From Pseudidiomarina piscicola (GTDB lineage Bacteria > Pseudomonadota > Gammaproteobacteria > Enterobacterales > Alteromonadaceae), in assembly GCF_902806985.1 (NCBI RefSeq), contig NZ_CADCXY010000001.1, positions 1-64,000 on the forward strand: a stretch of 64,000 bases of DNA, in the 5' to 3' direction. This document shows positions 44,331-53,640 of this stretch, in pieces (the stretch's first letter is position 1; each line of letters starts with the position of its first letter). The notes beneath the pieces are model-generated. The model was not told the origin of the DNA. It saw only the letters and a list, made by a program, of their open reading frames with translations, and did no database searches. The position numbers and the translations under genes are program-made.

Positions 44331-45287
44331 ATGGCACAGCCTCGCCCAGAATTTATTATCGATAGTTGGGACTTTAGTTCTCACCCAGCGCAACCGATCG
44401 ACCAAGACTTCAATGCACAACCGAATCGCTGGTTTCATATTCAGCGTGATTTACCCGGTATTAGTGAGTGGTTACTTAGCGTGGGTATCCCAGAGCCGCT
44501 GATTGGTGCTGTGTTGGAGGAAGATACACGGCCGCGTTTTGAACGTAACAACGACGGTTTCTTGTTGATTTTACGTGGCGTTAACTTGGGCGAGGGCGAA
44601 CGCCCAGAAGACATGTTGAGCGTGCGCATTCTTTATTACAAAGGGGCCATTTATAGTTTCCGTAAACGGCCGCTGCGCTCGGTGGGTAGGTTACGAGAAC
44701 AACTGCAACAGCAGCAGGGGCCCGAGTCGTTGCAAGACCTGGTAGTGATGTTGGTGGAAGAGCTTAATGATCGCCTAGAAGAACTGCTAGATGTGGTTGA
44801 AGCGGAAATGGAACGGCTTGAAGGTGACGACAATGGCAGTACCGCCGAACGCCAACGTCAATTGACCCAACTGCACAAACGCATGCTAAGGCTGGTGCGC
44901 TTTGTACGACCGCAAATGACCGCGATTGAGCGTTTGGCCAGCGATGCGCCTAAGTGGCTAGACCCTGAAAACGTGCAGTGGTTGGTAAACGAACGCGATA
45001 GTGTGCAGCGCGAATTAGAATCTCTGGAGATGCTGCTGGAACAGGTATGGATGCTGCGCGAACACCTGCAACAAGATGTCGCCGAAAAAATGAATCGCAA
45101 TACCTATTGGTTATCGGTGATTGCCGGTGTATTTTTGCCTATTAGCTTCTTAACCGGTGTGTTTGGTATCAATATTGGCGGCATGCCAGGCGTCGAGCAT
45201 GAGCATGCCTTTTGGATTTTCTGTGGCGCACTCGGCATTATTGCGGTGGTAGAGTTTTTGCTGTTACGCCGGCTGCGCTTTTGGTAA
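44331..45287 (+). CDS. CorA-type divalent cation transporter, ZntB-like
   Basis: 318 residues: a large cytoplasmic funnel domain with long helices (about 110-240), then two C-terminal spans with GIN motif (FGINIGGMPG). GIN rather than GMN and the overall sequence favour ZntB over CorA. Ribosome site AAGGAG lies before the ATG. It converges with fbpC, and the coding regions overlap by 24 bases. Confidence 0.9.
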   Translation: MAQPRPEFIIDSWDFSSHPAQPIDQDFNAQPNRWFHIQRDLPGISEWLLSVGIPEPLIGAVLEEDTRPRFERNNDGFLLILRGVNLGEGERPEDMLSVRILYYKGAIYSFRKRPLRSVGRLREQLQQQQGPESLQDLVVMLVEELNDRLEELLDVVEAEMERLEGDDNGSTAERQRQLTQLHKRMLRLVRFVRPQMTAIERLASDAPKWLDPENVQWLVNERDSVQRELESLEMLLEQVWMLREHLQQDVAEKMNRNTYWLSVIAGVFLPISFLTGVFGINIGGMPGVEHEHAFWIFCGALGIIAVVEFLLLRRLRFW

Positions 45288-46379
45288 CACCGGCCGAAAC
45301 GATGGTGCATGGTTGTGAAAACCTGGCAGTTCGCAATGGTCAGCGGCAAATACCACTAGGTGATCAAAGTCGGGACGCAGGCCAATATCAGCACCGACTT
45401 GTAACTGTTCATGCGACGGGCTTAAGGTTAATACTTCGACCCCACTGACTAATTCTACGCTGTAAAGGTTGTGGGCGCCGCGGAAACCGCGCGCCTTAAT
45501 TTTGCCGCGTAGACGCGAGCTAGGGTCGGGTACTAGGTCGTCAGGACGTACTAAAAAGTTAACCGGAGTGCCCCCTTCAACGTCTTCTAAACTCGGATGC
45601 TCTAACATACCAAGGGGCGATGCCATGGCACCACTGGCATTGACGGTTCCTTGCAGCAATACACCATGCCCGATAAAGTCGGCCACCATTTGGTGACGCG
45701 GTTGGTGGTACAGCTGATAGGGCGTTTCCCATTGCAGTAATTCACCTTGGTACATGACGCCGGCTTTGTCGGCCATAGCAAAGGCTTCTTGCTGGTCGTG
45801 GGTCACTAACAGCGCGGTGATCTGCTCTTGTTTCAGCAACGCGCGCACTTCAACGGCAAGGCGCTCGCGTAGCTCTGCGTCAAGACTCGAAAATGGTTCG
45901 TCGAGTAACAATAGGCGCGGTCGAGGCGCCAATGCTCGGGCTAAGGCGATGCGTTGTTGTTGGCCGCCTGAAAGTTCATGGGGAAAGCGTTGCTGGTAGC
46001 CCGGCAAGCCAATTCGGTCGAGCAGTTCGTCGACCCGAAGTTGCTTTTCGACGGCACTGCAATGGCGCATACCAAAGCGAATATTTTGCTCAACCGTAAG
46101 GTGTGGAAACAGCGCAAAGTCTTGAAACACCATACCGATACCGCGTTTTTCAGGGGCTTGGGTAAAGGCGGGTGCCGAAACGGTTTTGCTGGCAAGACTA
46201 ATACTACCGGCGGCCACTGACTGAAAGCCTGCAATGGCGCGTAATAGAGTGGTTTTACCGCAACCGCTAGGGCCAAGAAGACAACCGATTTCTCCTGCGT
46301 CGAGGTTCACCGTGACGTCGCGAACGATGGCCTGCTGACCAATATTTACTTGCAAATGATCAAGCTGTAACAGGGACAA
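45264..46379 (-). CDS. fbpC: Iron(III) ABC transporter ATP-binding protein FbpC
   Basis: 371 residues. Walker A GPSGCGKTT, signature LSGGQQQRIALARALA, Walker B LLLLDEPFSSLD and a C-terminal regulatory domain. It lies third in fbpA-fbpB-fbpC, overlapping fbpB by 20 bases. The family imports ferric iron stripped from chelates. Confidence 0.93.
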   Translation of the reverse strand: MSLLQLDHLQVNIGQQAIVRDVTVNLDAGEIGCLLGPSGCGKTTLLRAIAGFQSVAAGSISLASKTVSAPAFTQAPEKRGIGMVFQDFALFPHLTVEQNIRFGMRHCSAVEKQLRVDELLDRIGLPGYQQRFPHELSGGQQQRIALARALAPRPRLLLLDEPFSSLDAELRERLAVEVRALLKQEQITALLVTHDQQEAFAMADKAGVMYQGELLQWETPYQLYHQPRHQMVADFIGHGVLLQGTVNASGAMASPLGMLEHPSLEDVEGGTPVNFLVRPDDLVPDPSSRLRGKIKARGFRGAHNLYSVELVSGVEVLTLSPSHEQLQVGADIGLRPDFDHLVVFAADHCELPGFHNHAPSFRPVLPKAQPA

Positions 46380-48027
46380 AATCTTGCTCCTTCAGTGCGT
46401 TTTGTTGCGATTTTAACATAGCTCGCGAGAGCAGAATAACCGGAATTAAGCCAACCAGAACCATCATTAATGCCGGCGGTCCGGCGTCGGCCAAGCGCTC
46501 ATCACCGGCCATTTCATAGGCACGAACGGCGAGGGTATTGAAATCGAAGGGCCGCAACACAAGGGTTGCCGGCAACTCTTTCAATACGTCGACACCGACT
46601 AAAATAATTGCAGTTAAAACACTCGGCCGCAGCAGCGGAAGGTGAATCGCGCGTAGTACTTGAAAAGGGCGGTAGCCATGAATGCGCGCGGCTTCGTCCA
46701 TACTTGGACGAATTTCAGCTAAGCCGGCTTGCACGGTTTGCAGAGCCACGCTTAAAAACCTTACGGTGTAGGCAAAAATTAAGGCGAACAGCGTGCCCGA
46801 AAGTAACAGCCCTGGGTTCCAACCGAACCACTTCTGACTGAAGCTAATCAGAACTTGGTCGGCCGAGCTTAGCAACACCAGTAACCCAACGGCGATCACT
46901 AAGCCAGGAATGGCGTAGCCTAAACCGGCAAAGGCGACACTTGAGCGAACCCAACGTGTGGGCAATTGACGTCGACCGTAGGCTAACCATAAAGCCACAG
47001 TCACCACTAACAAAGCGGCTGTGAAGGCCAGGGCAAAGCTATTCCAAGCCAGTTGCCAGAATTCGATGTCGGTCCATACTTGCCAGCGTTCGACCGACCA
47101 ACCTGCCAGCTGTAAGGCGGGCAGAATAAAGCCGAACACCAGCGGCAACCAGCACGCAGCAGAGGCCAGCCAAGCCTTACCGCCACTAAGCTGAAAGGGT
47201 TCAGCTGGGCGTGAGCTACGTTGGTCATAGCGCGCCTGCTTGCGCGACCATCGTTCAATTAAAATCAACGCAATCACCGCCACGAGCAGTAAACCGGCTA
47301 ACTGCAGTGCACCGCTGAGATCACCTAAGCCATACCAGGTACGGAAAATACCAGTGGTGAAGGTGGTTACCCCGAAATATTGTACGGTGCCATAATCAGC
47401 GAGGGTTTCCATTAACGCCAAAGTGGTGCCGGTGACGATGGCGGGCCGGGCCAGCGGCAGTGCAATCCGCCAAAAGCATTGCCAAGGCGAAAGGCCTAGG
47501 CTGCGTCCGGCTTCAAGGGTCGTTGCGGACTGCTGTAAAAAGGTTGCGCGAGTGATGAGATAAACATAAGGGAATAACACCAAGCTCAACACCACAATGG
47601 CGCCACCGACACTGCGGATCTGCGGAAACCAATAATCACCGTAGCTGAGGTCAAACAGGTCGCGTAGTGATGTTTGCACCACGCCACTGTAGTCGAGCAT
47701 TCCGGTATAAGTGTAAGCGGTGATGTAAGCAGGCATCGCCAGCGGTAATAGTAACGCCCAGCTGAGAATTCGTTGGCCAGGGAAGCGACAACTGGTAGTA
47801 AGCCAAGCCGAGCCAACGCCTAACGCAATGACGCCTATTGCGACGCCAATCATCAGCATTAATGAATGGCGTACATATTCAGGAATAACCGTTTGCCAAA
47901 GATGGCTAAGGGTGGTGAAGTCCCCCCCAACAACCAGTTGCAGTAATGCAGCGACGATAACGAAAAGCGGCAGCCCCAGCACTAGGGCTGAGGCTACCAG
48001 GGAGAGTTGTCGCCATTTCGCTGCCAT
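46360..48027 (-). CDS. fbpB: Iron(III) ABC transporter permease FbpB
   Basis: 555-residue fused permease with about 12 spans and two EAA loops (EAGRSLGLSPWQCFWRIALP and EAARIHGYRPFQVLRAIHLP), as in FbpB/SfuB proteins. It overlaps fbpA by one base (TAATG). Confidence 0.94.
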   Translation of the reverse strand: MAAKWRQLSLVASALVLGLPLFVIVAALLQLVVGGDFTTLSHLWQTVIPEYVRHSLMLMIGVAIGVIALGVGSAWLTTSCRFPGQRILSWALLLPLAMPAYITAYTYTGMLDYSGVVQTSLRDLFDLSYGDYWFPQIRSVGGAIVVLSLVLFPYVYLITRATFLQQSATTLEAGRSLGLSPWQCFWRIALPLARPAIVTGTTLALMETLADYGTVQYFGVTTFTTGIFRTWYGLGDLSGALQLAGLLLVAVIALILIERWSRKQARYDQRSSRPAEPFQLSGGKAWLASAACWLPLVFGFILPALQLAGWSVERWQVWTDIEFWQLAWNSFALAFTAALLVVTVALWLAYGRRQLPTRWVRSSVAFAGLGYAIPGLVIAVGLLVLLSSADQVLISFSQKWFGWNPGLLLSGTLFALIFAYTVRFLSVALQTVQAGLAEIRPSMDEAARIHGYRPFQVLRAIHLPLLRPSVLTAIILVGVDVLKELPATLVLRPFDFNTLAVRAYEMAGDERLADAGPPALMMVLVGLIPVILLSRAMLKSQQNALKEQDFVPVTA

Positions 48028-49055
48028 TAACGCCAGCCTGCGCGGTTCATTAATTTCACGGCGGCTGCGTTATTTTCACCAAGTACGCCCATTTCGATGT
48101 CATCCATCTCGAACGCGCCCCAATTTTGCAGGCGTTGGCTCCACTCAACCTCGGTCACCGCTGGGTATTCGTTGTTGGTTGCGGCATACCACTGCTGAGC
48201 TTCTGGCGATAACAAATACGCCATTAATTGTTGCGCCTCGTCTTTGTGCTTAGCGTGTTGCGTGATGCCAATACCTGAGACGTTAACATGCGCGCCAAAG
48301 CTGTCTTGATTGGGCCAAAAGATAGCTACTTTGCTGGCTGCTTCACGTTCAGCGTCATCATCAGACGCTTCCATTAAGCCCAAATAGTAGGTGTTGGCGA
48401 CGGCAATGTCACAAACGCCTGCGGCAACCGCCTTAATTTGGTCGCGATCACCACCGACCGGTGGTTTGGCAAGGTTATCAACTAGGCCACGCGCCCATTG
48501 TTCCGTTTTTTCAACGCCCCAATGATTTATCAACGCGGCCGTTAACGATTGGTTGTAGATATTATCTGAGGAACGAATACAGACATTGTTGTCCCACTTA
48601 TCAGAAGCGAGATCTTCATAACCAGAAAGTTCGCTTGGGTCGACCCGATCTTTGGCATAGAAAATAGGCCGGGCCCGCAGGCTCAGTCCAATCCATAGGT
48701 TGTCGGTGCCGTGCAAGTGTGAGGGTACTTTACTTAATACGTCGCTGCTGGTGATGGGTTGAAACACGCCAGCTTCAGCCGCGCGATGCAGGTTGCCGGC
48801 ATCAACGGTCAGGAACAGGTCGGCTGGGGTATTTTGACCTTCGTTTTCTAAGCGAGCGAGTAGCGCATTGCCGTTTCCGGTTAATAAACGTACTTCAATG
48901 CCGGTTTTTTCGCTAAACTGTTCGAGAACAGGTTTGATCAATGCTTCTTTTCGCGCAGAATACACGTTGACTGTTGCCGCGTTGGCGATAGATGCTGAAA
49001 ATGCGAGTGCCAGTGCACTCAGCGATAGAAATTTTTGCATTTTTGATAATCTCAT
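48027..49055 (-). CDS. fbpA: Iron(III) ABC transporter substrate-binding protein FbpA
   Basis: 342-residue periplasmic protein with signal peptide to SIANA. The iron-coordinating tyrosine pair is in VANTYYLGLM; NVYSARKEALIKPVL and LFLTVDAGNLHRA match the FutA1/FbpA group. The start at 49055 has GAGG ten bases upstream; ATG 49040 is an alternative. A Fur box and 12-bp repeats lie upstream. Confidence 0.94.
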   Translation of the reverse strand: MRLSKMQKFLSLSALALAFSASIANAATVNVYSARKEALIKPVLEQFSEKTGIEVRLLTGNGNALLARLENEGQNTPADLFLTVDAGNLHRAAEAGVFQPITSSDVLSKVPSHLHGTDNLWIGLSLRARPIFYAKDRVDPSELSGYEDLASDKWDNNVCIRSSDNIYNQSLTAALINHWGVEKTEQWARGLVDNLAKPPVGGDRDQIKAVAAGVCDIAVANTYYLGLMEASDDDAEREAASKVAIFWPNQDSFGAHVNVSGIGITQHAKHKDEAQQLMAYLLSPEAQQWYAATNNEYPAVTEVEWSQRLQNWGAFEMDDIEMGVLGENNAAAVKLMNRAGWR

Positions 49056-49070
49056 GACGCGTTAACCTCG

Positions 49071-49130
49071 TAGTTATGCAAGTAGTTATGCAAGTAGTTA
49101 TGCAAGCACTGTTGCAAGTCGTTCTGCAAA
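49071..49130. repeat. 12-bp tandem repeats in the fbpA leader
   Basis: Three exact TAGTTATGCAAG units (49071-49106) followed by two diverged units (49107-49130). They lie between the Fur box and the fbpA start and so are probably transcribed. Confidence 0.9.
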
Positions 49131-49155
49131 AGGAATGGATGATATTGTACTTAAA

Positions 49156-49170
49156 TGCGAATGATTATCA
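49156..49170 (-). promoter_or_regulatory. Fur box upstream of fbpABC
   Basis: TGCGAATGATTATCA matches the 7-1-7 Fur consensus TGATAATNATTATCA at 13 of 15 positions counting N. Its place before an iron uptake operon supports iron-dependent repression. Confidence 0.7.
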
Positions 49171-49305
49171 ACTAGCTGAATGAAGTATCTCGGACCTATC
49201 CCGTCAGGGGTAGATACCACTAAGTAAACTGAAATTTACAGCGAGCTCGTTTCGCCGTGCAGGCCGACAAGTGGTTCGTCGCAACGACAAGGAGTATTCC
49301 AAACG

Positions 49306-51123
49306 ATGTCAAATATGTCCGCTCTGGCGCTTATCGGCGTGCTGTCCATTCTATGTCAGTGGTCAGCATGGCGACTGAAAATACCGGCGATACTGCCACT
49401 ACTACTCGTCGGAATGTTAGTTGGCCCTGGCTTAGGCTGGTTGCAGCCTGATGCGGTGTTCGGCGATATTTTATTTCCCTTAGTCTCGCTCTCGGTGGCT
49501 ATTATTTTATTCGAGGGTAGCCTCACCCTCAAAATTGACGAGATCCGTGGTCATGGCCGAATGGTAACCAACCTTGTCAGTCTGGGGGTCTTTGTTACCT
49601 GGATAGGTGTCGCCCTGGTGGCCTATGTACTGATGGACTTCGGCTGGGAGCTAGCGGCATTGTTTGGCGCGCTAGTGGTGGTCACCGGACCGACGGTGAT
49701 CATGCCAATGTTACGCTCGGTGCGACCGAAGTCGAACCTTGCGAATATTCTGCGCTGGGAAGGTATTATTATCGACCCCGTAGGCGCTTTGCTCGCAGTC
49801 TTGGTGTATGAGTTTATTATTGCCAGCCAAGGCGCTGGTATGTTGCACGCCATGCAAGCGTTCGCTATTACCATTGGCGTAGGCTTCGCGCTTGGCTATG
49901 CCGCCGGTAAACTATTAGGAACCGCGTTACGCAAAGGCTGGTTCCCACATTACCTGCAAAATGTTGCGACTTTGGTAACTGTGCTGGGTGTTTTTGCCTT
50001 ATCAAATGCCTTACAGCATGAATCAGGCTTGCTCACTGTAACGGTGATGGGCATGGTGATGGCCAATACGCGTAACCTTAATTTAGACGATATTCTCGAG
50101 TTCAAAGAAACCCTCAGCGTACTGCTTATTTCTGGACTCTTTATTATTCTGGCCGCGCGGCTCAACATGGAAGCCTTCAGCGAGCTCGGGCTGCCGGCGG
50201 TCATTTTATTAGCCATCATTATTTTTGTGGTTCGTCCTTTGAGTGTTTGGTTGTCGGCCATTGGTACGCCTCTCAATGTGCGCGAGAAAGTGTTGCTATC
50301 GTGGATTGCGCCACGAGGTATTGTGGCCGCGGCGGTTTCCGCACTGTTCGCACTCAAGTTGCAGCAAGCGGGGTGGCAGGCCGCAGAGCTATTGGTGCCC
50401 TTGGTCTTTTTAGTGATCCTCAGCACGGTGGTACTACAAAGTTTAACGGCGAAGCCTTTGGCACATGCCTTAAAACTGCGCGAGCCGCCGGCCCATGGCT
50501 TTCTTATTTTTGGCGCCAACATGACCGCACGACGCATCGCCAAGGCACTAAAAGAGCAGAACTTACAAGTATTATTGGCGGATACCAACTGGGAAAACAT
50601 AAAACAGGCACGGATGGAAAATCTTGCCGTGTATTTTGGGAATCCAACGTCTGATCACGCTGAAAATAATATGGACCTTACGGGTATTGGCCGAGTGTTG
50701 ATTTTATCGCCTTACAAACAGCTAAACCCAGTGGTGGCCTTGCACTTTATGGATTGGTTCAGCAGCAACAAGATCTTTGGTTTACCAAGCAATGAACATG
50801 AAGCTCCGGCGCGTAACCAACTCTCTGAAAGCTACCGCGAGCGCTTGAAGCTATTCGGTAAAGGTGTGACTTTTTCAAAACTGGCGAGCCTGTCGTTCCA
50901 AGGTGCGCAAATGAAAACCACCAACCTGACCGACAGCTTCAGTTTTATTGATTATCAAGAACGCTACGGTAACCGCGCAATTCCAATGTTTGCAATGGAT
51001 GAACGTAAAGTGATGCACGTATTTACCACCGATCACACCTTTGAACCTAAATCGGGCTGGCAAATTATTGCACTGGTGACGGTTGAGGAAACCTCCGCGG
51101 AACAAGCGGTTAAGTCTTCTTGA
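49306..51123 (+). CDS. Cation/proton antiporter with RCK-like domain
   Basis: 605 residues: about 12 membrane spans of the sodium/hydrogen exchanger fold (FEGSLTLKIDEI, VVTGPTVIMPMLRSVRP, WEGIIIDPVGALLAVLVYE, SWIAPRGIVAAAVSALFAL) and a C-terminal nucleotide-binding-like domain (HGFLIFGANMTARRIAKAL) whose glycine motif is degenerate. The ion carried (Na+ or K+) is not decided by the sequence. AAGGAG precedes the ATG. Confidence 0.9.
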   Translation: MSNMSALALIGVLSILCQWSAWRLKIPAILPLLLVGMLVGPGLGWLQPDAVFGDILFPLVSLSVAIILFEGSLTLKIDEIRGHGRMVTNLVSLGVFVTWIGVALVAYVLMDFGWELAALFGALVVVTGPTVIMPMLRSVRPKSNLANILRWEGIIIDPVGALLAVLVYEFIIASQGAGMLHAMQAFAITIGVGFALGYAAGKLLGTALRKGWFPHYLQNVATLVTVLGVFALSNALQHESGLLTVTVMGMVMANTRNLNLDDILEFKETLSVLLISGLFIILAARLNMEAFSELGLPAVILLAIIIFVVRPLSVWLSAIGTPLNVREKVLLSWIAPRGIVAAAVSALFALKLQQAGWQAAELLVPLVFLVILSTVVLQSLTAKPLAHALKLREPPAHGFLIFGANMTARRIAKALKEQNLQVLLADTNWENIKQARMENLAVYFGNPTSDHAENNMDLTGIGRVLILSPYKQLNPVVALHFMDWFSSNKIFGLPSNEHEAPARNQLSESYRERLKLFGKGVTFSKLASLSFQGAQMKTTNLTDSFSFIDYQERYGNRAIPMFAMDERKVMHVFTTDHTFEPKSGWQIIALVTVEETSAEQAVKSS

Positions 51124-51213
51124 TAAATGACACATTAAAAAGTTTACTAAATGTTACTTTTTGTTGTTGATGTTTGTATTTGAGTTGTATAGGATGCGTT
51201 AAAGGAATCAGAA

Positions 51214-51282
51214 ATGGAGTTAAGGAACAACACCATTTCGTTTGAACACGGATGTTCTCCTCCCTTTTTATCTGCGTTATGA
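51214..51282 (+). CDS. Possible 22-residue leader ORF
   Basis: ATG 51214 with AAAGGA seven bases upstream opens a 22-codon frame that ends 51 bases before the lipoprotein gene. It has no recognised features and may be chance. The rest of the 209-base gap 51124-51332 is AT-rich with a weak promoter-like TTGTTG/TATAGG. Confidence 0.2.
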   Translation: MELRNNTISFEHGCSPPFLSAL

Positions 51283-51332
51283 TGACGGTATGACACGGTT
51301 GCTTAACTACCTCATCCTAGAGACGAACGCAC

Positions 51333-51812
51333 ATGACAAAGCTCGTTAGACGTATTCTTCCAGTGCTGCTTAGTATTGGCGTCGTTGCCGCCTGTACACC
51401 TGCCTCGGTGTCTGATAGCAGTGCGCTGACCCGAGTACAAGACATCAACTTACAACCACTGCCCAATAACGATTGGCAATTGAGTGATGGCAGTATTCAG
51501 CTGAGCTTTTGCCGCAATCGCCTAAATGATGCGCTTTTGGCCACCGCCGAAGACTTGAATCGCTGGCGCTTAGTACAAGAGCCATCGGCGCTGCCCAAAC
51601 AGCGGCAGCGTGGTCTGGCGGAGCTGGCCGCATTGTATAGTGAGCATGGAGTCTTGCTCTGGCAAGAGTGGGGTACCGTAAGCTCACAGTCGTACCGAAT
51701 CGTCAGCGCGCGAAAGAGTGAGTCGCCGTCATTAATTGATGCCTTGGCGCGGCTCGGTCGTGACCCGCGAATCTGCTATAGTGCCATCGACAGCGCAACA
51801 GGGGGAACCTAA
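51333..51812 (+). CDS. Hypothetical lipoprotein
   Basis: 159 residues with lipoprotein signal LLSIGVVAAC (lipidated Cys about 21). The remainder has two or three cysteines and no recognised domain. bolA begins four bases after its stop, suggesting co-transcription. Confidence 0.75.
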   Translation: MTKLVRRILPVLLSIGVVAACTPASVSDSSALTRVQDINLQPLPNNDWQLSDGSIQLSFCRNRLNDALLATAEDLNRWRLVQEPSALPKQRQRGLAELAALYSEHGVLLWQEWGTVSSQSYRIVSARKSESPSLIDALARLGRDPRICYSAIDSATGGT

Positions 51813-51815
51813 ACC

Positions 51816-52139
51816 ATGCTTAATCAGCCGACCGACAGTTATATTGAACAACAGCTTAAAGACAACCTACCTTTGACCCACTTGCAGGTTATTAACGAAA
51901 GCCACATGCATGGTACGCCTACGGACGATTCACACTTTAAGATTGTGATTGCCAGCGAAGCTTTTGCCGGTAAGCGTTTGTTACAACGTCATCGCACCAT
52001 TAATAAATTATTAAGTGACGCCTTGGCTGGCCCCGTGCATGCACTCGCGCTGCACACCTACACCCCAGATGAATGGCAACAGCTAGCGCAAGCGCCAGAA
52101 TCACCAGCCTGTCGTGGCGGTAGCAAACTGGATAACTAG
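51816..52139 (+). CDS. bolA: BolA family protein
   Basis: 107 residues with the BolA fold: VINESHMHGTPTDDSHFKIVI and the conserved RHRTINKLLSDAL helix with HALALHTYTPDEW. BolA proteins partner monothiol glutaredoxins in iron-sulfur handling and affect morphology; this is the BolA type rather than the IbaG type. Confidence 0.92.
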   Translation: MLNQPTDSYIEQQLKDNLPLTHLQVINESHMHGTPTDDSHFKIVIASEAFAGKRLLQRHRTINKLLSDALAGPVHALALHTYTPDEWQQLAQAPESPACRGGSKLDN

Positions 52140-52237
52140 CGCTGGTGTCACGCCAATACCGCAACTAATCAGATGTGTTTTCTGCGGCAGCTCGGTTAAA
52201 CTGGCGCTTAAAGTAAGCTAAGGAATGGGACAAGACT

Positions 52238-53419
52238 ATGGTTATTCAACCAAAAATTCGTGGTTTTATCTGTACAAATGCACATCCAGTGGGCTGTGCT
52301 GCGCATGTTCAAGAGCAAATAGACTTCATTAAACGCCAAGGGCCCATCGCAGATGCACCTCAGCGTGTGCTGGTGATCGGTTGTTCGACCGGTTACGGAC
52401 TCGCTTCGCGTATCACCTCAGCGTTTGGTGCTGGCGCAAAAACCTTGGGTGTTTGCTTCGAAAAAGAACCTTCAGCAAAACGCACTGGCACGGCCGGTTG
52501 GTATAACACCGCGGCTTTTCACCAGGCAGCACGCGCTGAAGGGCTGTATGCCGACACCATTAATGGCGATGCCTTCTCAGATGAAGTTAAAGCTGAAACC
52601 ATTGCCAAAATCAAAGCTGAAATGGGCAAGGTCGACTTGGTGATTTATAGTCTTGCCTCTCCGAAGCGAAAAGACCCAGAGTCTGGCGTGGTTTACAGTT
52701 CAACCCTGAAGCCTGTTGGTAAAGCCTATACCACCAAGACCTATGATACCGACAAAGACCTCATTAAAGAGATCTCGCTGGAGCCGGCCACCGACGAAGA
52801 AATCGCCGATACGGTGAAAGTAATGGGTGGTGAAGATTGGGAGCGCTGGTTGGCGGCGCTAGCTGACGCTGGCGTGCTGGCCGACAACGCCAAAACCACT
52901 GCTTATACTTATATTGGTAAAGAGCTTACCTGGCCGATTTATGGCCATGCCACCATTGGTAAAGCCAAAGAAGACTTAGACCGCGCCGCGGCAGGTATTC
53001 GTGGTGAGCATCGTGAACTCAATATTGAGGCTTATGTGTCGTCGTTAAAAGCGTTAGTTACACAAGCAAGCTCAGCGATTCCAGTAATGCCGTTGTATAT
53101 TTCCTTGATCTACGGCGTGATGAAAGAAGAAGGCACGCACGAGGGCTGTATTGAGCAAATCTATCGCTTGTTTACAGAAGCGCTGTATGCCGATGATCAG
53201 CCCCTTGATGCGGCAGGGCGCTTGCGTATGGACGGTAAAGAAACCAACGAAGCGACACAAGCCAAAGTCAAAGAGCTGTGGGACCAAGTCAAGCAAGACA
53301 ATTTCCATCAGCTCGCTGATTACGAAGGGTATCATGCTGACTTTCTGAAATTATTTGGCTTTGGTATCGCGGGCGTCGACTACGATGCGGATGTCGATCC
53401 AGAGGTACCGTGGTCGTAA
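52238..53419 (+). CDS. fabV: Enoyl-[acyl-carrier-protein] reductase FabV
   Basis: 393-residue NADH-dependent reductase for the last step of fatty acid elongation. N-terminal GFICTNAHPVGCAAHV and Rossmann GCSTGYGLASRI are characteristic. The catalytic Tyr-x8-Lys is in PIYGHATIGKAKEDL. FabV-type enzymes are known to be insensitive to triclosan. AAGGAATGGG precedes the ATG. Confidence 0.97.
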   Translation: MVIQPKIRGFICTNAHPVGCAAHVQEQIDFIKRQGPIADAPQRVLVIGCSTGYGLASRITSAFGAGAKTLGVCFEKEPSAKRTGTAGWYNTAAFHQAARAEGLYADTINGDAFSDEVKAETIAKIKAEMGKVDLVIYSLASPKRKDPESGVVYSSTLKPVGKAYTTKTYDTDKDLIKEISLEPATDEEIADTVKVMGGEDWERWLAALADAGVLADNAKTTAYTYIGKELTWPIYGHATIGKAKEDLDRAAAGIRGEHRELNIEAYVSSLKALVTQASSAIPVMPLYISLIYGVMKEEGTHEGCIEQIYRLFTEALYADDQPLDAAGRLRMDGKETNEATQAKVKELWDQVKQDNFHQLADYEGYHADFLKLFGFGIAGVDYDADVDPEVPWS

Positions 53420-53430
53420 GCTAACTCGTC

Positions 53431-53468
53431 AAAAATTGTGCCGTGGAAGGTGGTAACCCACGGCACAA
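53431..53468 (-). terminator. Hairpin with minus-strand T-run after fabV
   Basis: TTGTGCCGTGG (53436-53446) pairs perfectly with CCACGGCACAA (53458-53468). The T-run exists only on the minus strand (five A at 53431-53435), so plus-strand fabV transcripts get the hairpin without a U-tract. Confidence 0.5.
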
Positions 53469-53471
53469 AAG

Positions 53472-53480
53472 TGCTAAAAT
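53472..53480 (+). promoter_or_regulatory. Extended -10 promoter of the nqr operon
   Basis: TGCTAAAAT is an extended -10 box followed by a GC-rich discriminator. No good -35 box is present because the preceding hairpin occupies that place. The resulting leader of about 155 bases before nqrA holds a short hairpin GATGAA/TTCATC around 53600-53615. Confidence 0.45.
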
Positions 53481-53640
53481 GCCCGCCCTAGGTGACTATG
53501 TACAAAATTCGGTCAGTGCAGTGAGTTGTGGCTAGCCTCAATTTGGTGCGCTAACCATATGATTTATCAGGTTTCAGGGATGTAATTGTTACGTCTTCTG
53601 ATGAAAGATTCATCTTCCCTAACGAGTAGTGCAAACGCGT

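Noticed and set aside
49950..50600. 216-codon minus-strand frame
   Set aside because: It is antisense to the cation/proton antiporter and has no recognisable domain or ribosome site.
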